A stretch of 64,000 bases of DNA from Lineus longissimus (taxonomy: Eukaryota > Nemertea > Pilidiophora > Heteronemertea > Lineidae). A program made the translations under genes and the position numbers. Position 1 is the first letter of the stretch. The number at the start of each line of letters is the position of its first letter. Shown in pieces: positions 32,885 to 41,667 of this stretch. The notes under the pieces were generated by a model. The model did no database searches and was not told the DNA's origin. It saw only the letters and a list, made by a program, of their open reading frames with translations. The stretch is from positions 14,247,501 to 14,311,500 of the forward strand of contig NC_088323.1 of the NCBI RefSeq assembly GCF_910592395.1, in the 5' to 3' direction.

Positions 32885-33676
32885 TCAAACAATCTGCATA
32901 AATTTCTCCCTAACCTCTTCCATTTTCTCTCTACCATTCAAAATGATAACCACACATGGTAAATCCTATTGGTTTTCAATGAATAGATTTTCATGAAGTT
33001 TGTGAATCTTCTTTAGGTAAACTAACTGATTTTTCTTCTGAACAATTTCTATTTTTGATTCTTTCATAAAAAATCATTGGATCTGTTTTGAGGTAAATTA
33101 TGAAATTGGGTTTAACGCACATTATGTGATTCACCACATTAAATGGTCGCATGTCGCTTCGAGCTTGACAGGTTGAGACGGACTGGTTGTTCATTTCACT
33201 ATTGTCTGCCTGTTGTGAAGTTTGTGTGTATCAATTTCTTCTATTATGTCCGGGTGTCATTTGAGGCTCATCTTCTGTGAGACATGCGACCCATTTTGCC
33301 GTGGTGGGTCACATATCTTTGTAGTGTTTGGAATATGCGTCATCTAGACTATCAAATTGACCACAAGTTAAATTTCCACTTAACAAACTCAGGCGTGAAA
33401 AGATATGGTGTATTGAAAAAATGCTTCTCTCCATAATAATAGTTTTACCTTCAGTTGAGTGCAATCTCTCAATGAATGTTTCCATCGCCACCATTTGAAA
33501 TTCGTCAGACTATTTTTTTGCGTTATTGTACATGTGCTCAAGTAGATTTTTCCCATGATAGTTTCTCTACACCTCTAATGGTTCTGGTACTATTACTACG
33601 TCTGATACTTCTTGAATGCCTTCGATTAACTCTGACGTCCAGAGGCAATGTTAACCTCAGCAACAATTCCTGCCAT
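32885..33676 (-). pseudogene. Deoxynucleoside kinase (dNK/TK2/dCK family), Polinton-associated
   Basis: Enzymes of this family phosphorylate deoxynucleosides using a nucleoside triphosphate. In order from the ATG at 33676: a degenerate P-loop (AEVNIASGRQS, about 33660-33630), EPLE before a stop where Trp is expected (33588-33568), NLLEHMYNNAKK, FQMVAMETFIERLHS, ERS (33423-33431, the family's (E/D)RS motif), PNFIIYLKTDP, the lid region YERIKNRN.SEE (about 33064-33030) and KLHENLF (about 32995). Order and spacing fit the family and the length without the insertion is about 200 residues. Damage: a frame break after the P-loop, TAG at 33570-33568 and 33512-33510, TAG at about 32975, and a 189-bp MITE at 33125-33313. 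The gene starts 46 bp past the polymerase stop on the same strand. Confidence 0.8.
33125..33313. mobile_element. MITE inserted in the kinase pseudogene
   Basis: About 189 bp with imperfect terminal inverted repeats of about 32 bp (TGTGATTCACCAC... and ...GTGGTGGGTCACA, both continuing to GGTCGCATGTC) and TA on both sides, fitting a TA target duplication. It splits the kinase between the region after ERS and the IIYLKT strand. No coding capacity. Confidence 0.8.
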
Positions 33677-34032
33677 TTGTTAAACACTAAATAGTAATTA
33701 GTATATAGTTTTTAATTTCTATTTAGAATTTACTATTAAACATTAAAACATTAAACAAAGTTTGGATCACTGTAATCAATGTATTTTTCATAAAATCCTG
33801 AATGGCATCGTACAGATTCCATCTTCTAAGATGAATCATGTAGCCGTCAAATGAGATGTCTCTCTGAACCACATTCTTGGTAATTCCCTTCAGTTTCTTT
33901 GCTTTTGAATCTTTTGCTGTGTAAGCAAACATCTTACTTCTCAAGGCAATGCATTCTATCATCTTTTCTCCTCCTAGCTCTTCCTTAAAGTAACCTGGTA
34001 CCTTCTTCTTGATAGTGTCATAGAGTGGATGG

Positions 34033-34061
34033 GACTGCGTCCCGAGAGCTGACCTCGTGTG
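34033..34061 (+). repeat. 29-bp coding insert repeat, copy 3
   Basis: Shares GACTNCGTCCCGAGAGC and CTCG with copies at 35797 and 35827. On the minus strand it is read as part of TRSALGTQS, between an NYQKSH-like stretch and HPLYD, which other Polinton polymerases have next to each other without this insert (established family pattern, from memory). The frame is not broken. Confidence 0.65.
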
Positions 34062-34821
34062 GGATTTCTGGTAGTTAATGAAGTCGAAAAAAAATTATCC
34101 TTAAGGTTTGTCAGGTCCTTCGTCAACTCGTCAGTCTTTAACTTTAAGACAAAACTGTCAGTGTCAAGATACAGTAGTTCCAGGTACTTCTCACCATAGC
34201 AAGGTTGAAGAACATCATAGTATAACTAATACATCAGAAGCTTAGACAATTAAAAGACTGAAGCTCCGATGTAAATCGGTTTGTCGAATCTCATGGATGT
34301 TTTGCTAATAGCTGCGTTCTGTTCGTCGAATATGCAAATTGAGGAAAACCTAGGATTGACCATGAAACTCCTGGCTCTTTCGCCGTCTGTGACCAATTCA
34401 ACTTCCATCCTGTTCCTTATGTTCTCATTTTTTTACTATAAAACGAGTTGTTCACAAGTTTTAAATAATCTTTCTCGAAATCTTTAGTAGAATCCATCCT
34501 CCTTTTAGTGTTAAAATCAGTGTAGGGCGCCAACCACTTTGATTGTTTGAAACTTACCACAGAATGAACCTTCTTAAGAACCATTCCTTGCTTTGAGTAA
34601 AACTGTAGCATCCTGTATGCACTATGTAGTTGGTCTTATCCTTTTGTGTCAGTATTAACTTTACTACATTAGATCTTTTCCCTTCACTGTCATCACCAAT
34701 TAACTCTCTCTGGTAAGGACTTAATTCATCATCATCGATTAAGAGAGATTCGGGACAGAATGGAAAGTTCTTTGATTTGAACTTAATGTTTTCGGGGTAA
34801 GCCAAGTCTACCTCTAAGAAG

Positions 34822-34858
34822 TAGCCTACTTCGTTGTGCTTAGCCTACTTCGTTGTGC
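34822..34858. repeat. 19-bp tandem duplication in polymerase pseudogene
   Basis: AGCCTACTTCGTTGTGCTT occurs twice in direct succession and contributes to the broken frame between the YKEIL region and the following block. Confidence 0.85.
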
Positions 34859-35796
34859 TTAAGATCTCCTTGTATCCAGCTTGACATCGTCCGAGAGCTT
34901 TTGGGTCTTTGGATTCCATCATCTCAAAACTGCCGTAGGGTTGAGGTTCCATCATTGCATGCCCGACCATAAAGGTTATTTGCATCGATGTAAAGTAGCT
35001 TGTGGTGCTAATCGGCCTTGACGTGTCTTGTTCCCATCACTCCTGAAATGCCTCCTCTTATCGCCTTTTCAGAAGTAAGTAAAATGCTTCAAACCAACTT
35101 GCCATGTTAAACCAGGTGCTGAGTAACAGTGACAAGGATCGATCTGAAAGTAGTTCAAATTAAATTTCTCAAAGAAATCAGCTAGAAGTAACACATCAGT
35201 TTTGAGGTACAGATCAATGAACTCTCCATGATTCTTGAAATTAAAATGATCCCAGGACCTATATCTTTTTAGCCTCTTCGTAAGCTGAATCATGTGCCAT
35301 TTCATTCTTTAATTCGTCAAAGAACATAGACTTCTCTAAGTAAGTAACTTGATAACGTTCATGTGATGTGTAAATTAAAAGGAACAAGGAACTGATCCTT
35401 TCTTTCTCAATATATCTGAATTCCTCACTATCAAGGAACATATGTATTGTAATTTTGAAGTCATCGCCTACCATTGATTTGGTTATGTAGTCTAAACCAG
35501 ATTGAATGAATCTGTACGAGTCTAAAAACCTAAGACACCCGAACTGAAATTAAATGTTTTAGCAGGTATTTTAATTTTTTTATGTTCAGGAAGTTTAGTC
35601 ATTAATTAGGTGAGAATCGTAATTACTAAGATTATGGAAGAACACCGGAACAAACATGGCTTTCTTTTCATTCAAGTTGCAAGAGTTGTGAGCAACTCCT
35701 CGGTATCTACCCTTGTAGTGATCATGATCATTGTCGTAACCTAGCAATTGGTTAGAGTAGTAAATGTGTGTTTCTTTGTGATATCTCTGCCAGTCT

Positions 35797-35855
35797 GACT
35801 TCGTCCCGAGAGCAGAGCTCGAATCAGACTCCGTCCCGACAGCAGAGCTCGAGTC
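35797..35855 (+). repeat. 29-bp coding insert repeat, copies 1 and 2 in tandem
   Basis: Two units with a 30-bp period (35797-35825 and 35827-35855), each containing CGTCCCGA(G/C)AGCAGAGCTCG. On the minus strand they encode DSSSAVGTES and DSSSALGTKS in tandem, in the same frame as the downstream DHDHYKGRYRG polymerase block. Confidence 0.85.
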
Positions 35856-36912
35856 TGCCAATGTCATGACGAGAGTAACGTTGCAGTTCAGTTGATTAGA
35901 TAATAATTCTTCCGTTCTGATTAATCAGTCACAGAAAACGTTTACAATATCAGAACCCCTGTAACTCGTGTATTCACTATTGTAGAGTAACGGGTAGTCG
36001 GAGTGAACATACGCTCCTACTGCAGATGAAACCAGTTTGAATAGATTTTTGATTACAGTGGTTACTGGGGATACAGGGTTAACAGGTTCATTAACAACAT
36101 GAATACTTATGGATTCAAAATCAGCATAGATCACAAAGGGAACTCTGTTCTTGAATGAGTGCTTTTCAAATAGAAGTTGAGACCATTTACTGTTCGGTGC
36201 AGGCAGAGTGGTCTTACAGTAATCGTGTTCACCACATTTCAGTTTATGGTTTTCTAGTGTTGATTTACGATAAAAGTAGTTCATGCATCTCCTGCAGAGA
36301 AATACGGTATTCCTGGTTGTATTGTAGAAAAAATTGCTGTCTCCTATGTGCATGAAATGGTCCTTGAAGTAAAGCAAATCGATAACATCATCATCGTCAT
36401 AGATCTTTGACAGGAAGAGTGGTTCTAGTTGTGCATAATAGATGACCTTAGCTGATTCATTCTGTAACTTAAAAACGTTAATATTAAGATTGTTGTCTTT
36501 CTCGATCTTTGAGATATCCTTTTGGATACATACAGGAAAGGAGTTAATTTTGATACAACCGTTATCTAGTTTGGCTAGTTCTTCTTAACTAGCTATAGTT
36601 TCAGGTGTGACTTTGTCGGGTGTGACGTTGTAATATTCAGCAGCCAATAGACTCCATAGAAAACATTTATTATCATTTGATTGAATATTCATTACAGCTT
36701 TTGTTTTGAATGGTAGTTAAGTGTAATGACCACCTTTACACTTTTGTATGAACAGATTGTGAGGTCACAAGACTTTATCACATTTAAAGACAAACCACTT
36801 CCTTGAAAGAACCTCTCCCCAATCTGAGCCTTAATATAATTTAACTGATTTGTTATGGCATAAATCGCCTGATTCCTCGTAATTATGCTTTCCATTGGAG
36901 ACTGAATTTGGT

Positions 36913-36941
36913 GGGTCGAGCTATGCTCTCTGGACGTAGTC
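36913..36941 (-). repeat. 29-bp coding insert repeat, copy 4 (opposite orientation)
   Basis: Its reverse complement reads GACTACGTCCAGAGAGCATAG and matches copies 1-3 at about 75-80%. In the polymerase N-terminal frame it encodes RTTSREHSST, without breaking the frame. Confidence 0.6.
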
Positions 36942-37032
36942 CGGGTGACGCTTTCACCAGACCTCATGAACTCGGCAAAAAACGAGATATTATAATTTTG
37001 TGATGGTAATCATTAAGTTTGAATAGGACCTC

Positions 37033-38500
37033 TTACAAATTATCTCTGTACTCATGAAACTGTTTTGCTTGTTTGTCAATTTTTAAAGGAATAGTGACAA
37101 CAGGACTACCGAATACTTTTCAATTTCAGGTTTTATGCCATTTAGAAACATATTGTTGTTTATCAGATTAAGCAGAGAAGCATTTTCATATTCAGGATAA
37201 TAACCAAAATACTGTGTTATCACTCTTTCCCAATTTTCTATCACATTTTGGTAATACAGTAGAACCTCCCTCTGCGGACACCTCTGCCAGGCGGACACCT
37301 CTACATTACGGACACGTCCGGCCAGTCCCGATTTTTTCTAAGTCATTTCCAATAACAAAAACCTCTGTACGGCGGACACCTCTCTATTCCGAATTGCGGA
37401 CAGGGCGATAGCCAATTTTTGGTCCAATTCCCTCCCAATTACGGACAGTAGGCAAAAACAATGGCTTCCCGCTTGCGCTTGGAGAGTCAAGTAGGCCCGA
37501 CAGGTGTGATATTCGCGCAATTAATCAACGTAATTACCCCATGGCATTGTGTTTTTGTATCCTAATTAAGCCGCGGCATTGGCATTGTGTTTTTGTATCC
37601 TAATTAAGCCGTGGCATTTGTTTACTCATCTTTTCAACTAATCACATAGGCCTTTTGTGTCTACGGACACTCATAAATCCACGCGGTTTTGTCAGTGTTG
37701 CGGCGAATATGCGTTAGTAGAGAAATTAGAAAAAAATAATTATTTATCAAAGGTGGCTGTTGGACAGAAATTATGGTGTTTTTTGACACATTATCACATG
37801 TCGAGGAGATTTTGCAATAAAAGGGGCACCTTTTACTAGAGAGATTATTCACGCTCTGAGTTCCAAAGTAGCTCACGTCATTCAACGCAACATCACAAGC
37901 AAATACCGATCAGCCAACAGGTTTAAAGTTTCTACGCTAGATGTCGACACAGAGAAAACCAAGACCTGCAAGGCGGGAACTTCAAATCCACCTATCGGAC
38001 GATTTGGCATAACCTCTCTATTGCGGACACCTCTCTATTGCGGACACCTGGGCCCAGTCCCATGGGTGTCCGCAATAGAGAGGTTGTACTGTAGTAGTAA
38101 AACCAATTTCCATTACTTTTGACTATCATGATATTGATAGACCTATCTAACTGTTCTTTAAAAATACCCCAATCTACTGTAGCACTCTTCTGTCTGTTTT
38201 TTCTTCCTTAGACACCGATCACATGTTAGACCAAGAGAAACATAGTTCTGGTAATACATGTACTTAAATTCCTTTATTGGTAATAAATGATCTAGCTCTT
38301 CTTCAACTATGGTTGTAATACATCTTTGGTAGTTTAACCATTGTCTGAAGAATTCTTCGGAGCAACCTAAACCTAATCCTGAAAAACCAGTACCTTGTCC
38401 TTTAGATATCCTGTTTAGGCCAACTCTCACTTTATGTCTATCTCTATTACCACTCTGATCAAGGTAATTACTTTTGAAATATGAATTCCAACAAGATCTT
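37033..38500 (-). pseudogene. Unknown Polinton gene, split by a Tigger-like insertion
   Basis: The right part (38430-38095) reads GFSGLGLGCSEEFFRQWLNY, then EEELDHLLPIKEFKYMYYQN and LTCDRCLRKKKQTEECYSRL; a frameshift at about 38160 continues as IFKEQLDRSINIMIVKS. The 835-bp element at 37257-38091 then interrupts it. The left part (37254-37033) continues YQNVIENWERVITQYFGYYP, INNNMFLNGIKPEIEKY and, after one more frameshift, TIPLKIDKQAKQFHEYRDNL and stop. Upstream, a frame reads YLDQSGNRDRHKVRVGLN, so the gene extends right to about 38500. It is a soluble protein with a CxxC pair. I do not recognise the family. Placed between integrase and polymerase, it is surely an element gene. Confidence 0.6.
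37257..38091. mobile_element. pogo/Tigger-like non-autonomous DNA transposon, 835 bp
   Basis: Ends CAGTAGAACCTCC... and ...GAGGTTGTACTG form terminal inverted repeats of about 27 bp rich in GCGGACACC(T), flanked by a TA duplication at 37255-37256 and 38092-38093. These are hallmarks of the pogo/Tigger group. Internal GCGGACACCTCT repeats lie near both ends. A tandem duplication of about 35 bp (GGCATTGTGTTTTTGTATCC) lies at about 37542-37612. No DDE transposase frame is recognisable, so the copy needed an enzyme from elsewhere. It interrupts a Polinton gene and is younger than it. Confidence 0.85.
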
Positions 38501-38519
38501 CATTTGTCTCTCTTACCAT

Positions 38520-39490
38520 CTTTAGCGATTCACCATATCCTAATATGTAAAGTCAAGGACTTGGTGAGCCCCCCTTTAGGTCGGGGAGCACCCCGAACCC
38601 CCCCCCCCCCCCTACGATAGCGTAACGTTTTTACCCAGTACAATGGAGGGGAACCCCCCCCCCCCCAAACCCCCCATGTTGGGACCATCCATAGTTCCTT
38701 CCGACACATTTTTGTTTTGGTAATGTAATACATTGTGATTGTCCTTATTCACGGGAATCGGGCGTTTCCAGTGATATATGACACAAATGGGTTGTCCTCA
38801 TGCATTCACTTTGGAAACGCATTTTAAAATAGATGTTACATCTTGTTAATGGGTCACGTCATCATCGCGTACATTTGGGAAAAACTCCCTTACGAGACCG
38901 GAGCAGACGGCTGAAAGTAGTTTAATTATTGGCCGCTAGGGTGCAGTATGTCGCTCACCCGAATTTTTCACGCAACTTTTGCTAAATAGAGCTAGTTCTA
39001 GTTTGTGATTCATTTTGATACTTCAGATTTGGGTAGTAGACCAAAATAACTTAGTCGTCAGTGTGGTTTTAAGCAGGAAAAACGTATTTGTTTTTCTTAA
39101 AGTGCCTTTTTTGGACGGGTGTATGCGATTGTTCTGTTTATGTCACGTGACCTCGACCATGTCGACACAAAATTGAAATAAACCACCCTTTTCTGTCATT
39201 ATTTAGGACGGATATTTTTCTAATAAAAATATTAATTGGCCAATTTCTTGGGCATATGTGGCGAATTCCCATGAAGATTTAAATTAATTTCAACCAATGG
39301 GATAGCAACCACCACCGGAAAATCGCGGAGAAATCGTAAACTAAACGGAGTTAATTCAGCGCCATTTGGAAAAAAAACAAAAAAAATTGTTTGTAGGATA
39401 TACAATAGTTACTCTCGTTATTTCTAATCATTATACTCCCGCACAGGCGCGTATCTTAAGAGCCCCTCCTAAGAAGGGGGGGGGGCTTAG
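38520..39490. other. Unclassified insert between Polinton genes with poly-C tracts
   Basis: No coding. C runs lie at 38598-38612 and 38653-38666 and a G run at about 39475-39485, with GAGCCCCCCCTTTAGG near the left and CCTCCTAAGAAGGGG near the right. The two ends are loosely inverted. This may be another inserted element between the integrase and the unknown gene. Confidence 0.4.
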
Positions 39491-39533
39491 ATATTTCTCT
39501 TCACCACATTTCGTGCATTCCTTTCTTAGCGTT

Positions 39534-39755
39534 TCACAGTAATCTATTTATTTCTTCTATTCTTTGCGAATTCACTTTCTTTGTTGAGGTGAAGCCCGTA
39601 AATGTTGTACCATCTCCTTCGTTTCCAATCTTTCTGGCATTTACTGGTTGTATACCTATTGATGAGTGAAATGAGTTGTTGTAGCCACTGACCAAGTCAT
39701 CTAACAGGTCAATCCACTTGTCGGTCTCCTTAGCAGGCCATGATCTTTGATTCAA
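39534..39755 (-). pseudogene. Polinton integrase, C-terminal fragment
   Basis: The frame reads KWIDLLDDLVSGYNNSFHSS, then IGIQPVNARK and ends VNSQRIEEINRLL. The WID.L..LV..YN...H.SIG..P pattern is the end of the retroviral-type (rve) integrase core of Polintons, just after the catalytic Glu. The catalytic D,D,E region upstream is missing because similarity ends at about 39770. On its own this could be from an LTR element, but the neighbouring polymerase settles it as Polinton. Confidence 0.75.
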
Positions 39756-39770
39756 TTCAGATGCCTTCTC

Positions 39771-40880
39771 TTAGCGGTGCAAACCAGTTTTAACTTGATT
39801 CAGGCAATTTTCCGTTGCTCGCTCATGCGTGAAAAGCTGGGTGTTTTGTACAGATATGCATTAAACCCCTACCTACTGATATCCGTCGTAAATATTTTCC
39901 AAAATTATAAAGTGCTATTTTAGGGGTAATTTATCAAACTGCATTTTTTTTTTCAACACCCTGAATAGGCTAAGAAAATGTATTTCCAGGTTACTCGATG
40001 ATCACGTAAATTTACTGTAAACGCATACATCGGTGTACATACATCGGTACATTCGAGTTCATACATTCATGACAATACATGTGCTGATTTCTATCTGTAT
40101 CCAGTGGTGTAAATAGATTTTGGCATGATACATGTATGCCTGACATGTGTCATTCCTGGAATGGTGGAATGGGTTCGTAAGGGGACTTTGTTCTATGCCA
40201 GACACCATTTCGTGCCCAGTTCAGTCATCAATGAAAGCGGAACCATACCGTTTTTTTCCAGTAAGCCAGTGAGGCGCGCGATATACAGAAACATGACACG
40301 TATTTCTACAGTGATATTGGCGGAGGTAACGGGGGCAATACAACTGGAAGTTCAGTATGTCAAATCATAAGATAGTAAAGCAGTAGGCTGATGAAGCAGA
40401 TATGGGATGATGTACTGGAAGCCACGAATGTTTTGCAGTCATTTTATTTTTTGCAGATTTCGCAGTCTACAAAATTTGTGAAAATAAAACTTGCAAGAAA
40501 ATATTTTCTGATTAATAAAACGAAAGAAAATTTTGTAATTCGCCGAAATAAGTTTGATTTTTTTCACGAAAAATATTTGCAAGTTGCAAACACAAATACA
40601 TAGGCGCGAGAGTAGGTTAGTAAATTGAATCTATTCAAAGGTTATACGACTTCTGGCTCTTATCTAATTAACATATTGTAGAGTAAAAATATGGCCATGA
40701 CAGCGGAAGCAAGGATATACATGTACATTATCCTCAACGCACATAATTAAACAATGTATATCATTTTTGAATGAGATAACTAGTTTTAACCTCTTGAAAT
40801 CGCCTATACCGCAGACTCTCATCTATTTTTTATCTGTATTTCGATATTTGGTTATCGACAGTATGTCTTGTTTGTTTCAG
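39771..40880. other. Intron sequence
   Basis: No gene. From about 40615 to 40880 the sequence resembles the introns next to the decayed ankyrin exons: GAATCTATTCAAAG, GACTTCTGGCTCTTATCT, TTTCGATATTTGGTTATCGACAG, as at 13200-13580 and 5225-5284. Confidence 0.6.
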
Positions 40881-40979
40881 GACGGCAGTACGGCGTTAAT
40901 GAGCGCCTCCCAACACGGACACCTTGATGTCGTAAAAACTCTATTGAACGGCAGAGCAGCGATTGACAAAACCACCAAG
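40881..40979 (+). CDS. Ankyrin-repeat gene, internal exon (one 33-residue repeat)
   Basis: 99 bp, phase 0 on both sides, acceptor TTGTTTCAG and donor AAG|GTAACA. The frame reads DGSTALMSASQHGHLDVVKT then LLNGRAAIDKTTK, one full ankyrin repeat. Exon length, phase and splice context are the same as at 5285-5383, and the upstream intron is similar. The next exon (41578) gives the C-terminus, so this is the penultimate visible repeat of the gene. Confidence 0.9.
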
Positions 40980-41577
40980 GTAACATACCACGCACCTATA
41001 CAAGTTCAAGTATTTAACAAAGAATACTTCTACGTTTATTCGAACTTTCGTAATTTTGATAAGGATGGCAGTCTTTTCCTCTTATGTGGCCGATTTGTCA
41101 AAAGTAAAAAAAATGTGTTTTTGACTTATTTGAGGGGCAGGAAGGTGAAATAGCCATAAACAAGGTCGGTCTAATGCGAACATGTCTTCCCACTTACTGA
41201 CGTAATGACTAGGTTGACTGGAAGAATGCATGAGCTGGTTATGAAATTACATCCATGTCTATCATGTATGAGAATAATTCGAAACGCCACACCGCTTTGC
41301 CAAGCATTTATTAACATATCGTCGACTAAAAGCATGACCATGACGGCGGAGGCAATGATATATATTATCCTCAACGCACATGTGTGACGTGCAAAGAACT
41401 ATACGGAACGGCTAAAAAATTCGCTTTTGGCCGTTGACAATCCTTCAGTGGAGTTGCAAAAACGTCGGTGTTTTTTTCGTATACTCTAAATATTAGAATG
41501 CTTGAATGGCCCATGGCTTCATATCACGTAGAAACTGGCGTCTGCATGACTTATTCTGAGATTGCCATTTCTTACAG
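40980..41577. other. Intron between the two last ankyrin exons
   Basis: 598 bp, starts GTAACATACC and ends TTTCTTACAG. No other feature seen. Confidence 0.7.
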
Positions 41578-41667
41578 AGTGGACGTTGGACCGCATTAGG
41601 ACTGGCAGAGGCTAGCGGACACAAAGAAGTGGCCGCATTCTTAAAGAGGTCAGGAGCAAAACGATAA
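41578..41667 (+). CDS. Ankyrin-repeat gene, terminal exon
   Basis: After the acceptor TTTCTTACAG the frame reads SGRWTALGLAEASGHKEVAA then FLKRSGAKR and ends at TAA 41665-41667. It is a capping ankyrin repeat: WTAL, EASGHKEV and FL..SGA match the consensus positions. The protein therefore ends inside its last repeat with a basic tail. Phase 0 entry agrees with the donor at 40979. The 3' UTR is not delimited. Confidence 0.85.
   Translation, partial: SGRWTALGLAEASGHKEVAAFLKRSGAKR

Larger units (their letters stand above)
33723..36967 (-). pseudogene. Polinton protein-primed family B DNA polymerase
   Basis: Would replicate the element's linear DNA from a protein primer. Motifs from the N-terminus: DNKCFLWSLLA (about 36670), a CxxC...H...C finger (CRRCMNYFYRKSTLENH), Exo I YADFES (about 36130), DHDHYKGRYRG and Exo II FFHNLSNYD (about 35620), Exo III LDSYRFIQSG (about 35510), LYLKTDVLLLADFFEKF, YSAPGLTW, motif A YIDANNLYG (34968-34993), LSPYQ, LKKVH, FKQSKWLAPY, motif B NNSFYSK (about 34440), motif C YLDTDS (34154-34165) and IALRSKMFAY. 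At least five frame changes and some stops make it dead. The N-terminal part (36967-36692) runs into the next frame by a frameshift at about 36700. Extra peptides coded by a 29-bp repeat occur at three places. Confidence 0.9.
30896..39770 (-). mobile_element. Polinton/Maverick element, decayed
   Basis: On the minus strand, from right to left, are: the C-terminus of a retroviral-type integrase, an unknown gene, a protein-primed family B DNA polymerase, a deoxynucleoside kinase and a small unknown gene. Convergent + genes lie at the left side. Integrase plus protein-primed polymerase on one element is diagnostic of Polintons, virus-like DNA transposons of about 15-20 kb. No capsid protein, packaging ATPase or adenovirus-type protease was recognised. 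The integrase is cut at about 39770, so the copy is a fragment. The long terminal repeats were not found. Frameshifts, stops and later insertions (33125-33313, 37257-38091) show age. Confidence 0.85.
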
